Shown here: in pieces, positions 1-6,003 of the stretch
How positions within the stretch are numbered: the stretch's first letter is position 1
Layout: each line of letters begins with the position of its first letter
The notes under the pieces: generated by a model
What the model saw: the letters and a program-made list of their open reading frames with translations, nothing else
What the model was told of the DNA's origin: nothing
Database searches by the model: none
Assembly: GCA_029939715.1 (NCBI GenBank)
Contig: JAOZSJ010000148.1
Location: forward strand, 1 to 8,059
Direction: 5' to 3'
Source of the DNA: 4572-123 sp002084545
Lineage (GTDB): Bacteria; Desulfobacterota; Desulfobacteria; Desulfobacterales; 4572-123
DNA length: 8,059 bases
Position numbers and translations under genes: made by a program

Positions 1-16
1 ATGTTAGATGCTCTAT

Positions 17-35
17 CCACCGGTTTTCCCGGTGG
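17..35 (+). terminator. Terminator-like hairpin at the left edge
   Basis: A perfect 7-bp stem, CCACCGG (17-23) and CCGGTGG (29-35), encloses the loop TTTTC. It is followed by a T-rich but interrupted tract (CATTTGCTTCTTTC). This fits an intrinsic terminator for a gene ending before position 1. The broken T-tract makes its strength uncertain, and it could instead be a simple mRNA-end stabilising hairpin. Confidence 0.45.
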
Positions 36-317
36 CATTTGCTTCTTTCAACATCAACAGCTGGTACCAAATAACAGGATAAAACCATTTTTGACTGATT
101 TTGGTAATGTACAAAATCAGGTTCAAAATATACAATTACAGGATAATTCTCTTTGTTTCAACCTTTTCCCTGAAAATAAATAACTTGCTTTCATATGAAA
201 AAGTGTTATTCTATTAGGTTCAACATGGCTCCGACTTTAATTTTCTGGGCGGTTTTTGTCTGAAGGAACAAATCATTTCGTATCGTTACATCCTCCAGTC
301 TGAAATTTTGAGTATTT
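36..317. other. Gene-free stretch upstream of the RRM gene
   Basis: I see no credible protein gene here on either strand. The ATG-initiated frame at 1-183 runs through the 17-35 hairpin, has no ribosome site and reads like non-coding sequence. No tRNA, CRISPR or riboswitch pattern was recognised. The stretch is AT-rich and probably holds promoter and leader DNA for the RRM-helicase operon. Confidence 0.4.
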
Positions 318-323
318 TATACT
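318..323 (+). promoter_or_regulatory. Possible -10 element for the RRM-helicase operon
   Basis: TATACT matches five of six bases of the sigma-70 -10 consensus, but no good -35 hexamer lies 16-18 nt upstream. If used, it would give a leader of about 130 nt before the RRM start at 457. Long leaders are known on cold-induced mRNAs. The leader includes a small hairpin, CTTTT/AAAAG, at 406-420. This is a weak call from sequence match alone. Confidence 0.25.
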
Positions 324-456
324 GCGCTTCCGACACCACATGCTTTACCGGGTGTCTGTCCCGCGTGTGAATCATAAGATACCCTTTAATGATAGGCCCT
401 GCTTGCTTTTTCATGAAAAGCCGGACCAAATCAATAAGGGGCGAAAGGTATTTTGC

Positions 457-741
457 ATGAATATCTATATCGGAGATCTGTCTTTTAACACCACGGAAAA
501 GACCTTGAAATCCCTGTTTGCAGCCTTTGGAGAAGTTGCAAGCGTTAAAGTGATCAAAGACCGCTTTTCAGGAAAACCAAAGGGATTCGCTTTCGTTGAA
601 ATGCCCAGCAACTCAGAAGCAGATCAAGCCATCAAGGCCTTGAACGGAAACCGCGTGGACGGCAAACATATTAAAATAAAACACGCTGATTCCGGCGGGA
701 AAAAAAAGAATAAACGCTCTTTTCGTAGAAGGGGCTATTGA
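457..741 (+). CDS. Small RRM-type RNA-binding protein
   Basis: This 94-aa protein is one RNA recognition motif plus a short basic tail. RNP2 is IYIGDL (residues 3-8) and RNP1 is KGFAFVEM (42-49), with the aromatic residues that stack on RNA bases in place. Residues 77-94 are rich in Lys and Arg (GGKKKNK, RRRGY), typical of bacterial and cyanobacterial Rbp proteins. The ATG at 457 is chosen because GAAAGG lies 8 nt upstream and the RRM begins at residue 2. The same frame is open back to an ATG at 340, but those extra 39 residues match nothing expected and lack a ribosome site. A DEAD-box helicase starts 39 nt downstream, so the pair is probably co-transcribed. In this family such proteins are often cold-induced RNA chaperones; that role is inferred, not shown by the sequence. 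Confidence 0.9.
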   Translation: MNIYIGDLSFNTTEKTLKSLFAAFGEVASVKVIKDRFSGKPKGFAFVEMPSNSEADQAIKALNGNRVDGKHIKIKHADSGGKKKNKRSFRRRGY

Positions 742-780
742 AACAAAAACAATTTTAATTTGTAAAAGGAACAGTATCAT

Positions 781-2073
781 TTGAATTTTAAAACATTTTC
801 ATTTCATCCCAGGATCGCGGCGGGTATTGCAGCCGCCGGATATACCACCCCGACCCCCATTCAAACCCAGGCCATCCCCAAAGTCATGAAAGGCTGTGAT
901 TTAATGGGCCTGGCCCAGACCGGCACCGGGAAAACGGCCGTTTTTGCGTTGCCTATTCTGCATCGACTCATGAATGAAAAGCGTGGAGGGGTACGCGCCC
1001 TGGTCGTGGCTCCCACCCGTGAACTGGCCGAGCAGATTCATCAGACATTTAAAACCCTGGGAGCAAAAACCGGTTTGCGAAGCATTTCGGTTTATGGCGG
1101 CGTCGGCATACAACCGCAGATAAAAGCGTTGAAAAGCGCCGATATTGTCGTGGCCTGCCCGGGGCGACTTCTCGACCATATCAACCGAAACACGGTGGAT
1201 CTTTCCCATGCGGATGTGCTTGTACTCGACGAGGCCGATCAAATGTTCGATATGGGTTTTCTGCCCGATATTCGCCGGATTTTAACCCATCTGCCCCTGT
1301 CCGGCCGCCAGACCCTGCTTTTTTCAGCCACTATGCCCGTTCAGATTCGTCGTCTGGCCGATGACATCCTGAAGGACTACGTCAAGGTTCAGGTCGGGCA
1401 TGAGGCCCCGGCAGAAACGGTCAGCCACGCCTTTTATCCTGTGGCTAAACATTTAAAGATAGCACTTTTGCTCAAGCTGCTCGGCAATACCAGCACAGAC
1501 GCCGTCTTGATTTTTACGCGCACCAAACATCGTGCCAAACAGTTGGGAGTAAAGCTGGTCAAAACCGGTTATCGGGCAACTTCACTTCAGGGAAATCTGT
1601 CCCAGACAAAACGTCAGGACGCCATGAACGGCTTCAAATCGGGCAAATATCAGATGCTGGTTGCCACCGACATTGCGGCCAGGGGCATTGACGTTTCCAA
1701 TGTTTCCCATGTCATCAACTTTGATATACCCTCTACACCTGAAGTTTACATTCACCGCATCGGAAGGACCGGCCGGGTTGAGCGCAGCGGTGAAGCATTT
1801 ACCCTGATCACCGGTGAAGACAAGCAAATGGTAAAAGCCATTCATAAAGCCGTTGGAATGCCGGTGGAACAGCGCACCCTGGCCGATTTTGATTACCGTG
1901 CCCCGGCAGCAGTCAATACAAACACCAATCAGCGCCCCCGCCGCAGAGTGCAGCAACCGTCAAACCCAAGGACCGGCCGCAAACAAAATTCCCGGACCGG
2001 CAAGGGGGCCTTTGCCTGGCTTTCCCCTCAAAAACAACGAGCAACCGGTGGACGCGCCAGACAATCCGCCTAA
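781..2073 (+). CDS. DEAD-box ATP-dependent RNA helicase, RhlE-like
   Basis: A 430-aa ATP-dependent RNA helicase that unwinds short RNA duplexes or remodels RNPs in the cytoplasm. Motifs appear in order: Q motif around residues 20-30 (TPTPIQ), motif I AQTGTGKT (45-52), Ia PTRELAEQI (78-86), PGRLLD (127-132), motif II DEAD (150-153), motif III SAT (182-184), motif IV LIFTRTK (243-249), motif V ATDIAARGID (295-304) and motif VI HRIGRTGR (325-332). All catalytic residues are present. Residues 372-430 form a basic, low-complexity tail with several Arg/Gly/Gln-rich patches, as in RhlE proteins, likely an RNA-binding extension. The start is TTG at 781 with AAAAGGA about 10 nt upstream; no ATG fits in frame before the Q motif. 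It lies 39 nt after the RRM gene, so the two likely act together on structured or cold-stabilised RNA. RhlE versus a related subgroup (CsdA, DbpA) is judged by length and motif style only. Confidence 0.95.
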   Translation: MNFKTFSFHPRIAAGIAAAGYTTPTPIQTQAIPKVMKGCDLMGLAQTGTGKTAVFALPILHRLMNEKRGGVRALVVAPTRELAEQIHQTFKTLGAKTGLRSISVYGGVGIQPQIKALKSADIVVACPGRLLDHINRNTVDLSHADVLVLDEADQMFDMGFLPDIRRILTHLPLSGRQTLLFSATMPVQIRRLADDILKDYVKVQVGHEAPAETVSHAFYPVAKHLKIALLLKLLGNTSTDAVLIFTRTKHRAKQLGVKLVKTGYRATSLQGNLSQTKRQDAMNGFKSGKYQMLVATDIAARGIDVSNVSHVINFDIPSTPEVYIHRIGRTGRVERSGEAFTLITGEDKQMVKAIHKAVGMPVEQRTLADFDYRAPAAVNTNTNQRPRRRVQQPSNPRTGRKQNSRTGKGAFAWLSPQKQRATGGRARQSA

Positions 2074-2143
2074 GGATGCGCTCAGAAAACTCGCATTTAT
2101 AACCAACAGGGATTTTTTAGCCCCGCTTTCCCAGTTTTTTCCT

Positions 2144-2166
2144 GGCGGGGTTTTACCCCGCCTTTT
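2144..2166 (+). terminator. Rho-independent terminator after the helicase
   Basis: GGCGGGG (2144-2150) and CCCCGCC (2156-2162) form a perfect 7-bp GC stem with loop TTTTA, followed by TTTT (2163-2166). It lies 70 nt after the helicase stop and before the HEPN gene. An upstream CCCCGC (2121-2126) could pair with GCGGGG (2145-2150) instead, giving a competing fold. Confidence 0.75.
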
Positions 2167-2218
2167 GAGGGCCATTATTTTTCCGGCTCAGGTAGGAAGT
2201 TGGTTTTGTCAAGATCAC

Positions 2219-2247
2219 TTGATGGGATGTATGATGTGTGCTACTAT
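2219..2247 (+). promoter_or_regulatory. Possible promoter for the HEPN/MNT pair
   Basis: TTGATG (2219-2224) and TACTAT (2242-2247) are spaced by 17 nt, each matching four of six consensus bases. Transcription would begin at about 2253-2256, at the HEPN ATG, so the mRNA would be nearly leaderless. That agrees with the absence of a Shine-Dalgarno sequence before 2256. Both boxes are weak. Confidence 0.25.
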
Positions 2248-2255
2248 TTTAAATT

Positions 2256-2644
2256 ATGGATATCAAAGAGCACATACTGTATTGGATAGATTCAGCAGAT
2301 AATGATTTAGATGCTGCCAAGAATCTTTTTTCATCCGGCAAATATGATTGGTGCCTTTTTATTGGGCACTTGGTCTTGGAAAAAATTTTAAAGGCTGCAT
2401 ATGTGCTAAATAATCAAAATAAAATTCCTCCTAAAACCCACAATCTTAATTGGCAAAATATTCAAGTCTAAAATTATCCAAAGAGCAAATTATTTTTTTA
2501 GACGAAGTAAACGATTTTAATTTGGAAGTAAGATATCCTGAGTATAAACGAGAGTTTTATAAACTTTGCACAAAAGAATTTGCAAACCAGTATTTTACAC
2601 AAATTCAGGAGGTTGCCTTATGGCTGAAGTCCCAAATCATATAA
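2256..2644 (+). pseudogene. HEPN-domain protein, split by a one-base frameshift
   Basis: Together two overlapping frames encode one HEPN domain protein of about 129 aa. The first frame (ATG 2256, stop 2469-2471) gives the N-terminal helices (SADNDLDAAKNLF, GKYDWCLFIGHLVLEK) up to THNLN. The domain then continues in the -1 frame from 2450 (LAKYSSLKLSKEQ... VRYPEYKREFYK) to the stop at 2642-2644. Restoring one T in AATTGGCA (around 2447-2451) rejoins the halves as HNLNLAKYSS, which suits HEPN proteins of the Pfam PF05168 type. These partner minimal nucleotidyltransferases in toxin-antitoxin-like pairs, the HEPN partner often being an RNase. I do not see a clear R-x(4-6)-H RNase motif, so toxicity is uncertain. 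The 3' end overlaps the MNT gene start by 25 nt, the usual tight coupling. It is either a disrupted gene or a consensus error in a T run. Confidence 0.8.
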
Positions 2645-2937
2645 TAAAACATATAAAAGACTATATAAAAATTCTTAATGAAAAAGGTTTCACGATCCAA
2701 CAGGCAATTTTGTTCGGCAGCTTTGCTAATGGAAAATATAATGAATTCAGTGATATTGACCTTGCTCTTGTATCAGATAAGTTTGAAGGTATTCGCTTTA
2801 ATGATAGAAACCTGATCAGAAAATACAAATTTGATATAAATGCTGACATTGAACCAATACCTTTTACACAAGCCGATTTTATAAAAAAAGATCCTTTTGT
2901 AAAAGAAATACTGGAAACAGGGTTGAGAATTATTTGA
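2620..2937 (+). CDS. Minimal nucleotidyltransferase (MNT) partner of HEPN protein
   Basis: A 105-aa protein of the MNT family (polymerase beta superfamily, Pfam PF01909-like). The core motif GSFANG-x5-SDIDLAL spans residues 33-50: Gly33-Ser34 bind nucleotide phosphate, and Asp45 and Asp47 are metal ligands. The third acid is probably in DIEPI (76-80). In characterised MntA/HepT systems the MNT antitoxin modifies (AMPylates) the HEPN toxin; applying that here is inference. The start is ATG 2620, supported by a perfect AGGAGG (2607-2612) 7 nt upstream; the longer frame from 2566 has no such site and adds nothing MNT-like. The gene overlaps the HEPN 3' end and ends in a double stop, TGATAA. Unlike HEPN it is intact, so the antitoxin-like half may outlive its partner. 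The gene is AT-rich compared with the helicase, in keeping with acquisition by transfer. Confidence 0.9.
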   Translation: MAEVPNHIIKHIKDYIKILNEKGFTIQQAILFGSFANGKYNEFSDIDLALVSDKFEGIRFNDRNLIRKYKFDINADIEPIPFTQADFIKKDPFVKEILETGLRII

Positions 2938-2986
2938 TAATCAGTATTTTAACTACAGCCAGCCATCCAAGCATTCTACCGACAAT

Positions 2987-3187
2987 CTATATATCATTTT
3001 TTAAATCCTCATACAATTCATGCAATTTAATAAAGCCCATATCACTTTTATCAGGGTACTCTTTTTGATCGTCCAGCACGAGAGATAAGACATCAATAAG
3101 ACAGTCTAAATCCCAGCTATACAACGAAATAGGCCTCGTACCTTTATAATTTTCAATTTTTGTATCTAACCCGAAAGCTTCACACAT
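2987..3187 (-). CDS. Small hypothetical protein, possibly 5'-truncated
   Basis: A 66-aa ORF on the - strand. I cannot name the family, but the sequence looks like real protein: an acidic, globular pattern with Trp25, Cys29, Tyr44 and Pro45 (YSWDLDC, LVLDDQKEYPDK) and a helical C-terminus. No ribosome site precedes the ATG at 3187. The same frame is open for another 22 codons upstream, to a TGA at 3254-3256, and reads ...CLTSGRNHVRH before the Met. That extension has no ATG, GTG or TTG, so the annotated start is the only standard one. It ends 49 nt from the convergent MNT gene and lies 81 nt downstream of the DsrE-like 3' end on the same strand. It may have been the last gene of the same operon, or a remnant whose 5' end was lost. 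Confidence 0.5.
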   Translation of the reverse strand: MCEAFGLDTKIENYKGTRPISLYSWDLDCLIDVLSLVLDDQKEYPDKSDMGFIKLHELYEDLKNDI

Positions 3188-3268
3188 ATGCCGGACATGG
3201 TTTCTGCCGGATGTCAGACAAAAAGGGCGACAAAAAACATGCAGCCCAGGCTGTCAACGGGTATGTGT

Positions 3269-4096
3269 TTAAAACGTGATAATTTCATAGCCCTGCTCCC
3301 GATATCCGCTAATGGACGGGTGGCCGGACATGTCATCCAAGAGTGTCAGTCGCTGCTCCTGAGCTGCCTGTAATGTCCCCAACTTGTGGGAACAGGCCCG
3401 GCAAACGCCTTCCACCAGGCCGGCGTCATTTAACTTTTTCCATAATTTATTGAGGGGATGACCTTCTTTAACCAGTTCGGGAATGAGCTGAACGGCCGAC
3501 ACGGAGGTATAGTTCAGTGTGATTGCCTGCCACTCATCCTTTGGTTTCTTCCACTGGTAGTCTATATCACCCTGCTCAAGAAATTCTTCATAGGTGTATT
3601 TCCCAAGACGCTCTCCTTCGTCTTTTTGCATTTTTGCATTAAGGTCTTCAATATCAATTATCAGAATTTCCTTCTTGAATTTACGCAGGGCTTCTTTGAC
3701 CACGGGAGAAAATTGAGTATCGACTATAAAGGCCTTTGCATCTCCATGATCTAGAATATAGGCAATTGTATCCGCTTCAACCCTTGTGTTCAGTGTGTTG
3801 AGGACCGCTCCGGTCATCGGAACCGAGTAATGTGCTTCAAAGATTTCAGGGGTATTTGCCGCCATTATTGATACCGTATCCCCTAAACCGATGCCGTGTC
3901 TTTCAAGGGCACTGGCAAATCTCAGGCATCTGTTGTATGTCTCGATCCAGGTGTAGGTTCTATTCCCGTATATCACCGAGGTGTAATCGGGGTACACATC
4001 CTTTGTTCTTTCAATAAAAGTCACAGGAGAAAGCGGTACGAAATTGGCTGCATTTTTGTTGAGGTTCATCTCGTAATTGTTTTTTTGTAAATTCAC
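3269..4096 (-). CDS. Chimeric ORF: acyl-CoA synthetase N-terminus fused to DsrE-family C-terminus
   Basis: This 275-aa ORF joins two unrelated families. Residues 1-197 are the N-terminal part of an AMP-forming acyl-CoA synthetase (ANL superfamily, ACSM/DmdB-like: NFVPLSPVTFIERTKDVYPD, then LNTLNTRVEADTIAYILDHG). They break off at LNYTS, precisely inside the ATP-binding P-loop normally reading YTSGTTGxPKG. Residues 198-275 match the C-terminal part of DsrE-family proteins (QLIPELVKEGHPLNK, VCRACSHKLG, GHPS, GYEIITF), keeping the Cys pair C232/C235. The junction lies at about 3500-3506. The start is GTG 4094-4096, with a strong AAGGAGG just upstream; an ATG at residue 10 lacks a ribosome site. 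A full synthetase is about 540 aa and DsrE proteins about 120 aa. Without P-loop and C-terminal domain the synthetase cannot work, and the DsrE part lacks its N-terminal strands. It is most likely a deletion fusion and non-functional. Confidence 0.85.
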   Translation of the reverse strand: MNLQKNNYEMNLNKNAANFVPLSPVTFIERTKDVYPDYTSVIYGNRTYTWIETYNRCLRFASALERHGIGLGDTVSIMAANTPEIFEAHYSVPMTGAVLNTLNTRVEADTIAYILDHGDAKAFIVDTQFSPVVKEALRKFKKEILIIDIEDLNAKMQKDEGERLGKYTYEEFLEQGDIDYQWKKPKDEWQAITLNYTSVSAVQLIPELVKEGHPLNKLWKKLNDAGLVEGVCRACSHKLGTLQAAQEQRLTLLDDMSGHPSISGYREQGYEIITF

Positions 4097-4193
4097 TGTA
4101 TCCTCCTTATACCTTGGATAACATCCTTTGGGTCGGAATCAAAATCAGACAACGAGGGGTGGACACTAAAAAATTTCGATTTGTGCGGGGGGT

Positions 4194-4207
4194 GCCGGGA
4201 AACCGGC
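4194..4207 (-). terminator. Weak hairpin downstream of the methyltransferase
   Basis: On the - strand GCCGG-TTTC-CCGGC forms a 5-bp GC stem 17 nt after the methyltransferase stop. No T-run follows directly; the first (AATTTTTT) comes about 25 nt later. It could attenuate read-through toward the synthetase/DsrE ORF, but it is a poor match to an intrinsic terminator. Confidence 0.3.
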
Positions 4208-4224
4208 CTTATTACCGTGACCTT

Positions 4225-4818
4225 TCATTCATGCCGAAATAAAAACTCCCTGATTCCGCTGCGATAGCAGAAGATTTTGACCACAGGAAGAGGCATCAGC
4301 AAGGATATAAGCGCTCTATTATGGCGGTAGTACCAGGGAAGATCAAGTCCGGGCAGAGGGCGCAACGAAAGCCGAAAATCATGCCCGGCGACAAAAGAGC
4401 GAACTTCACGCGGTGCGGGCTGTTTCTCAAAGGCGGTAACAAATAGCAGGCCATTTGGCTTGAGCATATTGCAGCAAATTTCCGCCAGTTTTTTTGCCGC
4501 ATTGTCGTCGAGATGTTCCACAAGATCCCAAAGGTTAATTGCGTCAAAACTGCGTGGTGCATAGTCCAGGTGACGCCAAACACAATTTGATTCCAGCCCT
4601 TTACATCGATCCCGGTCCAGGCGTGCGAAGATATCACATACGGAAAGCCTCTTTACCCGCCGGGCAAAAAACTCGATATTTTCATTGCAAACCGGCCCCA
4701 CATCAAGTACCAGAGAATTCCGGTGTTTTTCAAAGGTGCCGGCGAGCATTTGAAGCACTTTACTGGTATATTCAATGGAATTGGATTCAAGAGGAGATCT
4801 ATCGATAATTGTGTTCAA
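4225..4818 (-). CDS. Class I SAM-dependent methyltransferase
   Basis: A 197-aa methyltransferase with the Rossmann fold of the Methyltransf_11 type. Motif I is VLDVGPVCNE (37-46), a slightly degenerate version of the SAM-binding glycine loop. FDAINLWDLVEHLDD (91-105) is the motif II/post-II region, and LKPNGLLFVTAF (119-130) is the typical strand after the helix. The acceptor substrate cannot be read from sequence. The C-terminal part has a hydrophobic stretch (ALISLLMPLPVVKIF, 169-183) that may be a membrane-contact or re-entrant helix rather than a full anchor. The start is TTG 4816-4818, three bases after the bactofilin stop, with AAGGGA in the bactofilin 3' end as ribosome site, so translation is coupled to bactofilin. 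That link suggests a role in envelope or surface-polymer modification, which is inference only. Confidence 0.85.
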   Translation of the reverse strand: MNTIIDRSPLESNSIEYTSKVLQMLAGTFEKHRNSLVLDVGPVCNENIEFFARRVKRLSVCDIFARLDRDRCKGLESNCVWRHLDYAPRSFDAINLWDLVEHLDDNAAKKLAEICCNMLKPNGLLFVTAFEKQPAPREVRSFVAGHDFRLSLRPLPGLDLPWYYRHNRALISLLMPLPVVKIFCYRSGIREFLFRHE

Positions 4819-4821
4819 GAA

Positions 4822-5382
4822 TCACTTTCCCTTACCGGCTTCAACCTGCGGAATGCTTGATACCTGGCTCCGTTTAGGCTTTGCTTCGTTCATCTGTTTA
4901 CCCGCAGTGTCAATCTTTGTATGGGGCTCCCGATCCAATTCAATTTCGCCTTTGAAAAAGGCGCCATCTTCTATTGAGATGCTATTTGCTTTGATTTCAC
5001 CATAGAAGTCGGCGTCCTTGGTGATTTGCACCTTTCCCAGGGCTTTGACTTTCCCATGCAATAGACCGCTGATTGTCACATTGTGAGCGCGCACTTCCCC
5101 CTCAACCCGCCCCTTGGAACCCACCGCAAAATTATGTTTCTCCATCTCGACGGTACCTTTCATCGATCCTTCAATGATCAAATTTTCCGTACCGCGAATG
5201 CTGCCTTCAACAGTGATTTTCTCACCAATAACCGTCTTTTCATCTTTAGAAGAATGGATAGCGCCGAGCGAAGAATTTTTTCTTTCATCAGTAGTTTTAG
5301 AAATCGATGCAGGTTCTGTTGTTGAATCATTTTCGACAATTTTTTCAAAATCATTTTCAGTTTTTTTGCTTTGCTTAAACAT
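4822..5382 (-). CDS. Bactofilin (polymer-forming cytoskeletal protein)
   Basis: A 186-aa bactofilin (PF04519). Residues about 50-148 form the right-handed beta-helix core, with short hydrophobic/glycine turns repeated roughly every 17-20 residues (VIGEKITVEGSIRG, LIIEGSMKGTVEM, VTISGLLHGKV, ISIEDGAFFKGEIEL). The N-terminal ~48 residues and C-terminal ~38 residues are charged, low-complexity tails, the normal bactofilin layout. Such proteins polymerise without nucleotides into membrane-associated filaments that place cell-wall enzymes, stalks or polarity factors. The ATG at 5382 has a strong AAGGAGGGG just upstream. There is no transmembrane segment. The partner often found next to bactofilin genes, an M23 peptidase, is not in view; instead a methyltransferase follows directly. 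The family call is secure, the cellular role here is not. Confidence 0.92.
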   Translation of the reverse strand: MFKQSKKTENDFEKIVENDSTTEPASISKTTDERKNSSLGAIHSSKDEKTVIGEKITVEGSIRGTENLIIEGSMKGTVEMEKHNFAVGSKGRVEGEVRAHNVTISGLLHGKVKALGKVQITKDADFYGEIKANSISIEDGAFFKGEIELDREPHTKIDTAGKQMNEAKPKRSQVSSIPQVEAGKGK

Positions 5383-5531
5383 ATACCCCTCCTTAGTTGA
5401 AATGGTGAACTTCCTTTACATGTAACTCTTTTAACACAAACAAAAAATGAAACGTGTAATTTAAAGCCCTTTTTCCCAATTATGGAATCATTCTTGAAGG
5501 CTGTTATTTTTTTGCGATAGAGCAGTAAGCA

Positions 5532-5547
5532 CCGGTTTTAGAAACCG
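5532..5547 (-). terminator. Short hairpin just after the DUF3995 gene
   Basis: On the - strand CGGTTT-CTA-AAACCG forms a 6-bp stem about 10 nt after the DUF3995 stop codon. No uninterrupted T-run follows, so it may be only a 3'-end hairpin rather than a terminator. The rest of the 5383-5556 spacer is AT-rich and I recognise no clear promoter for bactofilin in it. Confidence 0.3.
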
Positions 5548-5556
5548 TTTGATATG

Positions 5557-5913
5557 TTATGTCAAGTTTTTAGCCAAGAATAAAAGTGCCACTCCACTAA
5601 TTAAACAAAATGGAGAGTACAACCAGTAGTCATATTTTGCAAAATTGCTGTTTTTGATTCTTTTGAAAAAACCAGCATACTTAAAATCACCGACGGCTCT
5701 TACAAGAAGTATTATTCCGAGTGCAAACCCTGAAATTCTTAGAGCTTTCAAATAGCCTACAGGCACTTTGTTAGAAAAACCCAGACCCAGGGAAACAGCA
5801 GCAAAACCAAACAAAACAATCGCGACAATAAAGGTGCCAATGGGACCGGGAATAAAAACAGGCTCACCGTCTACAACCGGTACCATATTCTTAATATCGA
5901 ACTTGAAACCCAT
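5557..5913 (-). CDS. DUF3995 family integral membrane protein
   Basis: From the ATG at 5913 this is 118 aa. It matches DUF3995 (PF13160) in layout: DGEPVFIPGP followed by a membrane helix (residues about 25-47), a second helix (58-72), the signature RAVGDFKYAGFFKRIKNSNFAKYDYWLYSP (in part, residues 72-101) and a last helix (102-115). The family normally begins with another membrane helix ending in HxxWA. Here that helix is encoded in frame upstream of the ATG (...IAILHIFWA-M), and coding-like sequence runs back to about 5988. No ATG, GTG or TTG lies in frame. An ATG at 5999-6001 is in a different frame; removing one A from the AAAA run at 5990-5993 would join it as MSPKDSIQLIS. So the real gene probably starts near 6001 and carries a one-base insertion, or uses a rare start (ATA 5980-5982, behind AAAAGGA). 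The family's function is unknown. Confidence 0.85.
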   Translation of the reverse strand: MGFKFDIKNMVPVVDGEPVFIPGPIGTFIVAIVLFGFAAVSLGLGFSNKVPVGYLKALRISGFALGIILLVRAVGDFKYAGFFKRIKNSNFAKYDYWLYSPFCLISGVALLFLAKNLT

Positions 5914-6003
5914 TGCCCAAAAAATGTGAAGAATGGCGATTATTATGAATGAGACTGTCAGAGCAATTGATATTAATTGTATACTATCCTTTTGGGGACA
6001 TAA

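Noticed and set aside
1..183. ATG-initiated 60-aa frame at the left edge
   Set aside because: It passes through the 17-35 hairpin, has no ribosome site and a composition unlike protein.
340..456. Longer N-terminus for the RRM protein
   Set aside because: The RRM begins at the 457 Met, which has the ribosome site; the extra 39 residues have no domain.
901..1956. Antisense ORFs of 113 and 124 aa within the helicase
   Set aside because: They are shadows of the strongly supported helicase frame.
1853..2302. 149-aa + strand frame over the helicase 3' end and terminator
   Set aside because: It reads through the terminator hairpin and is a shadow of the helicase frame; there is no domain or ribosome site.
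2440..2470. Programmed -1 frameshift in the HEPN gene
   Set aside because: No slippery heptamer is in phase at the shift, and no stimulatory hairpin or pseudoknot is evident downstream.
3188..3332. Repeat of CCGGACATG at 3191 and 3324
   Set aside because: Only about 9-10 bases, one copy lies in the DsrE coding part; chance is sufficient.
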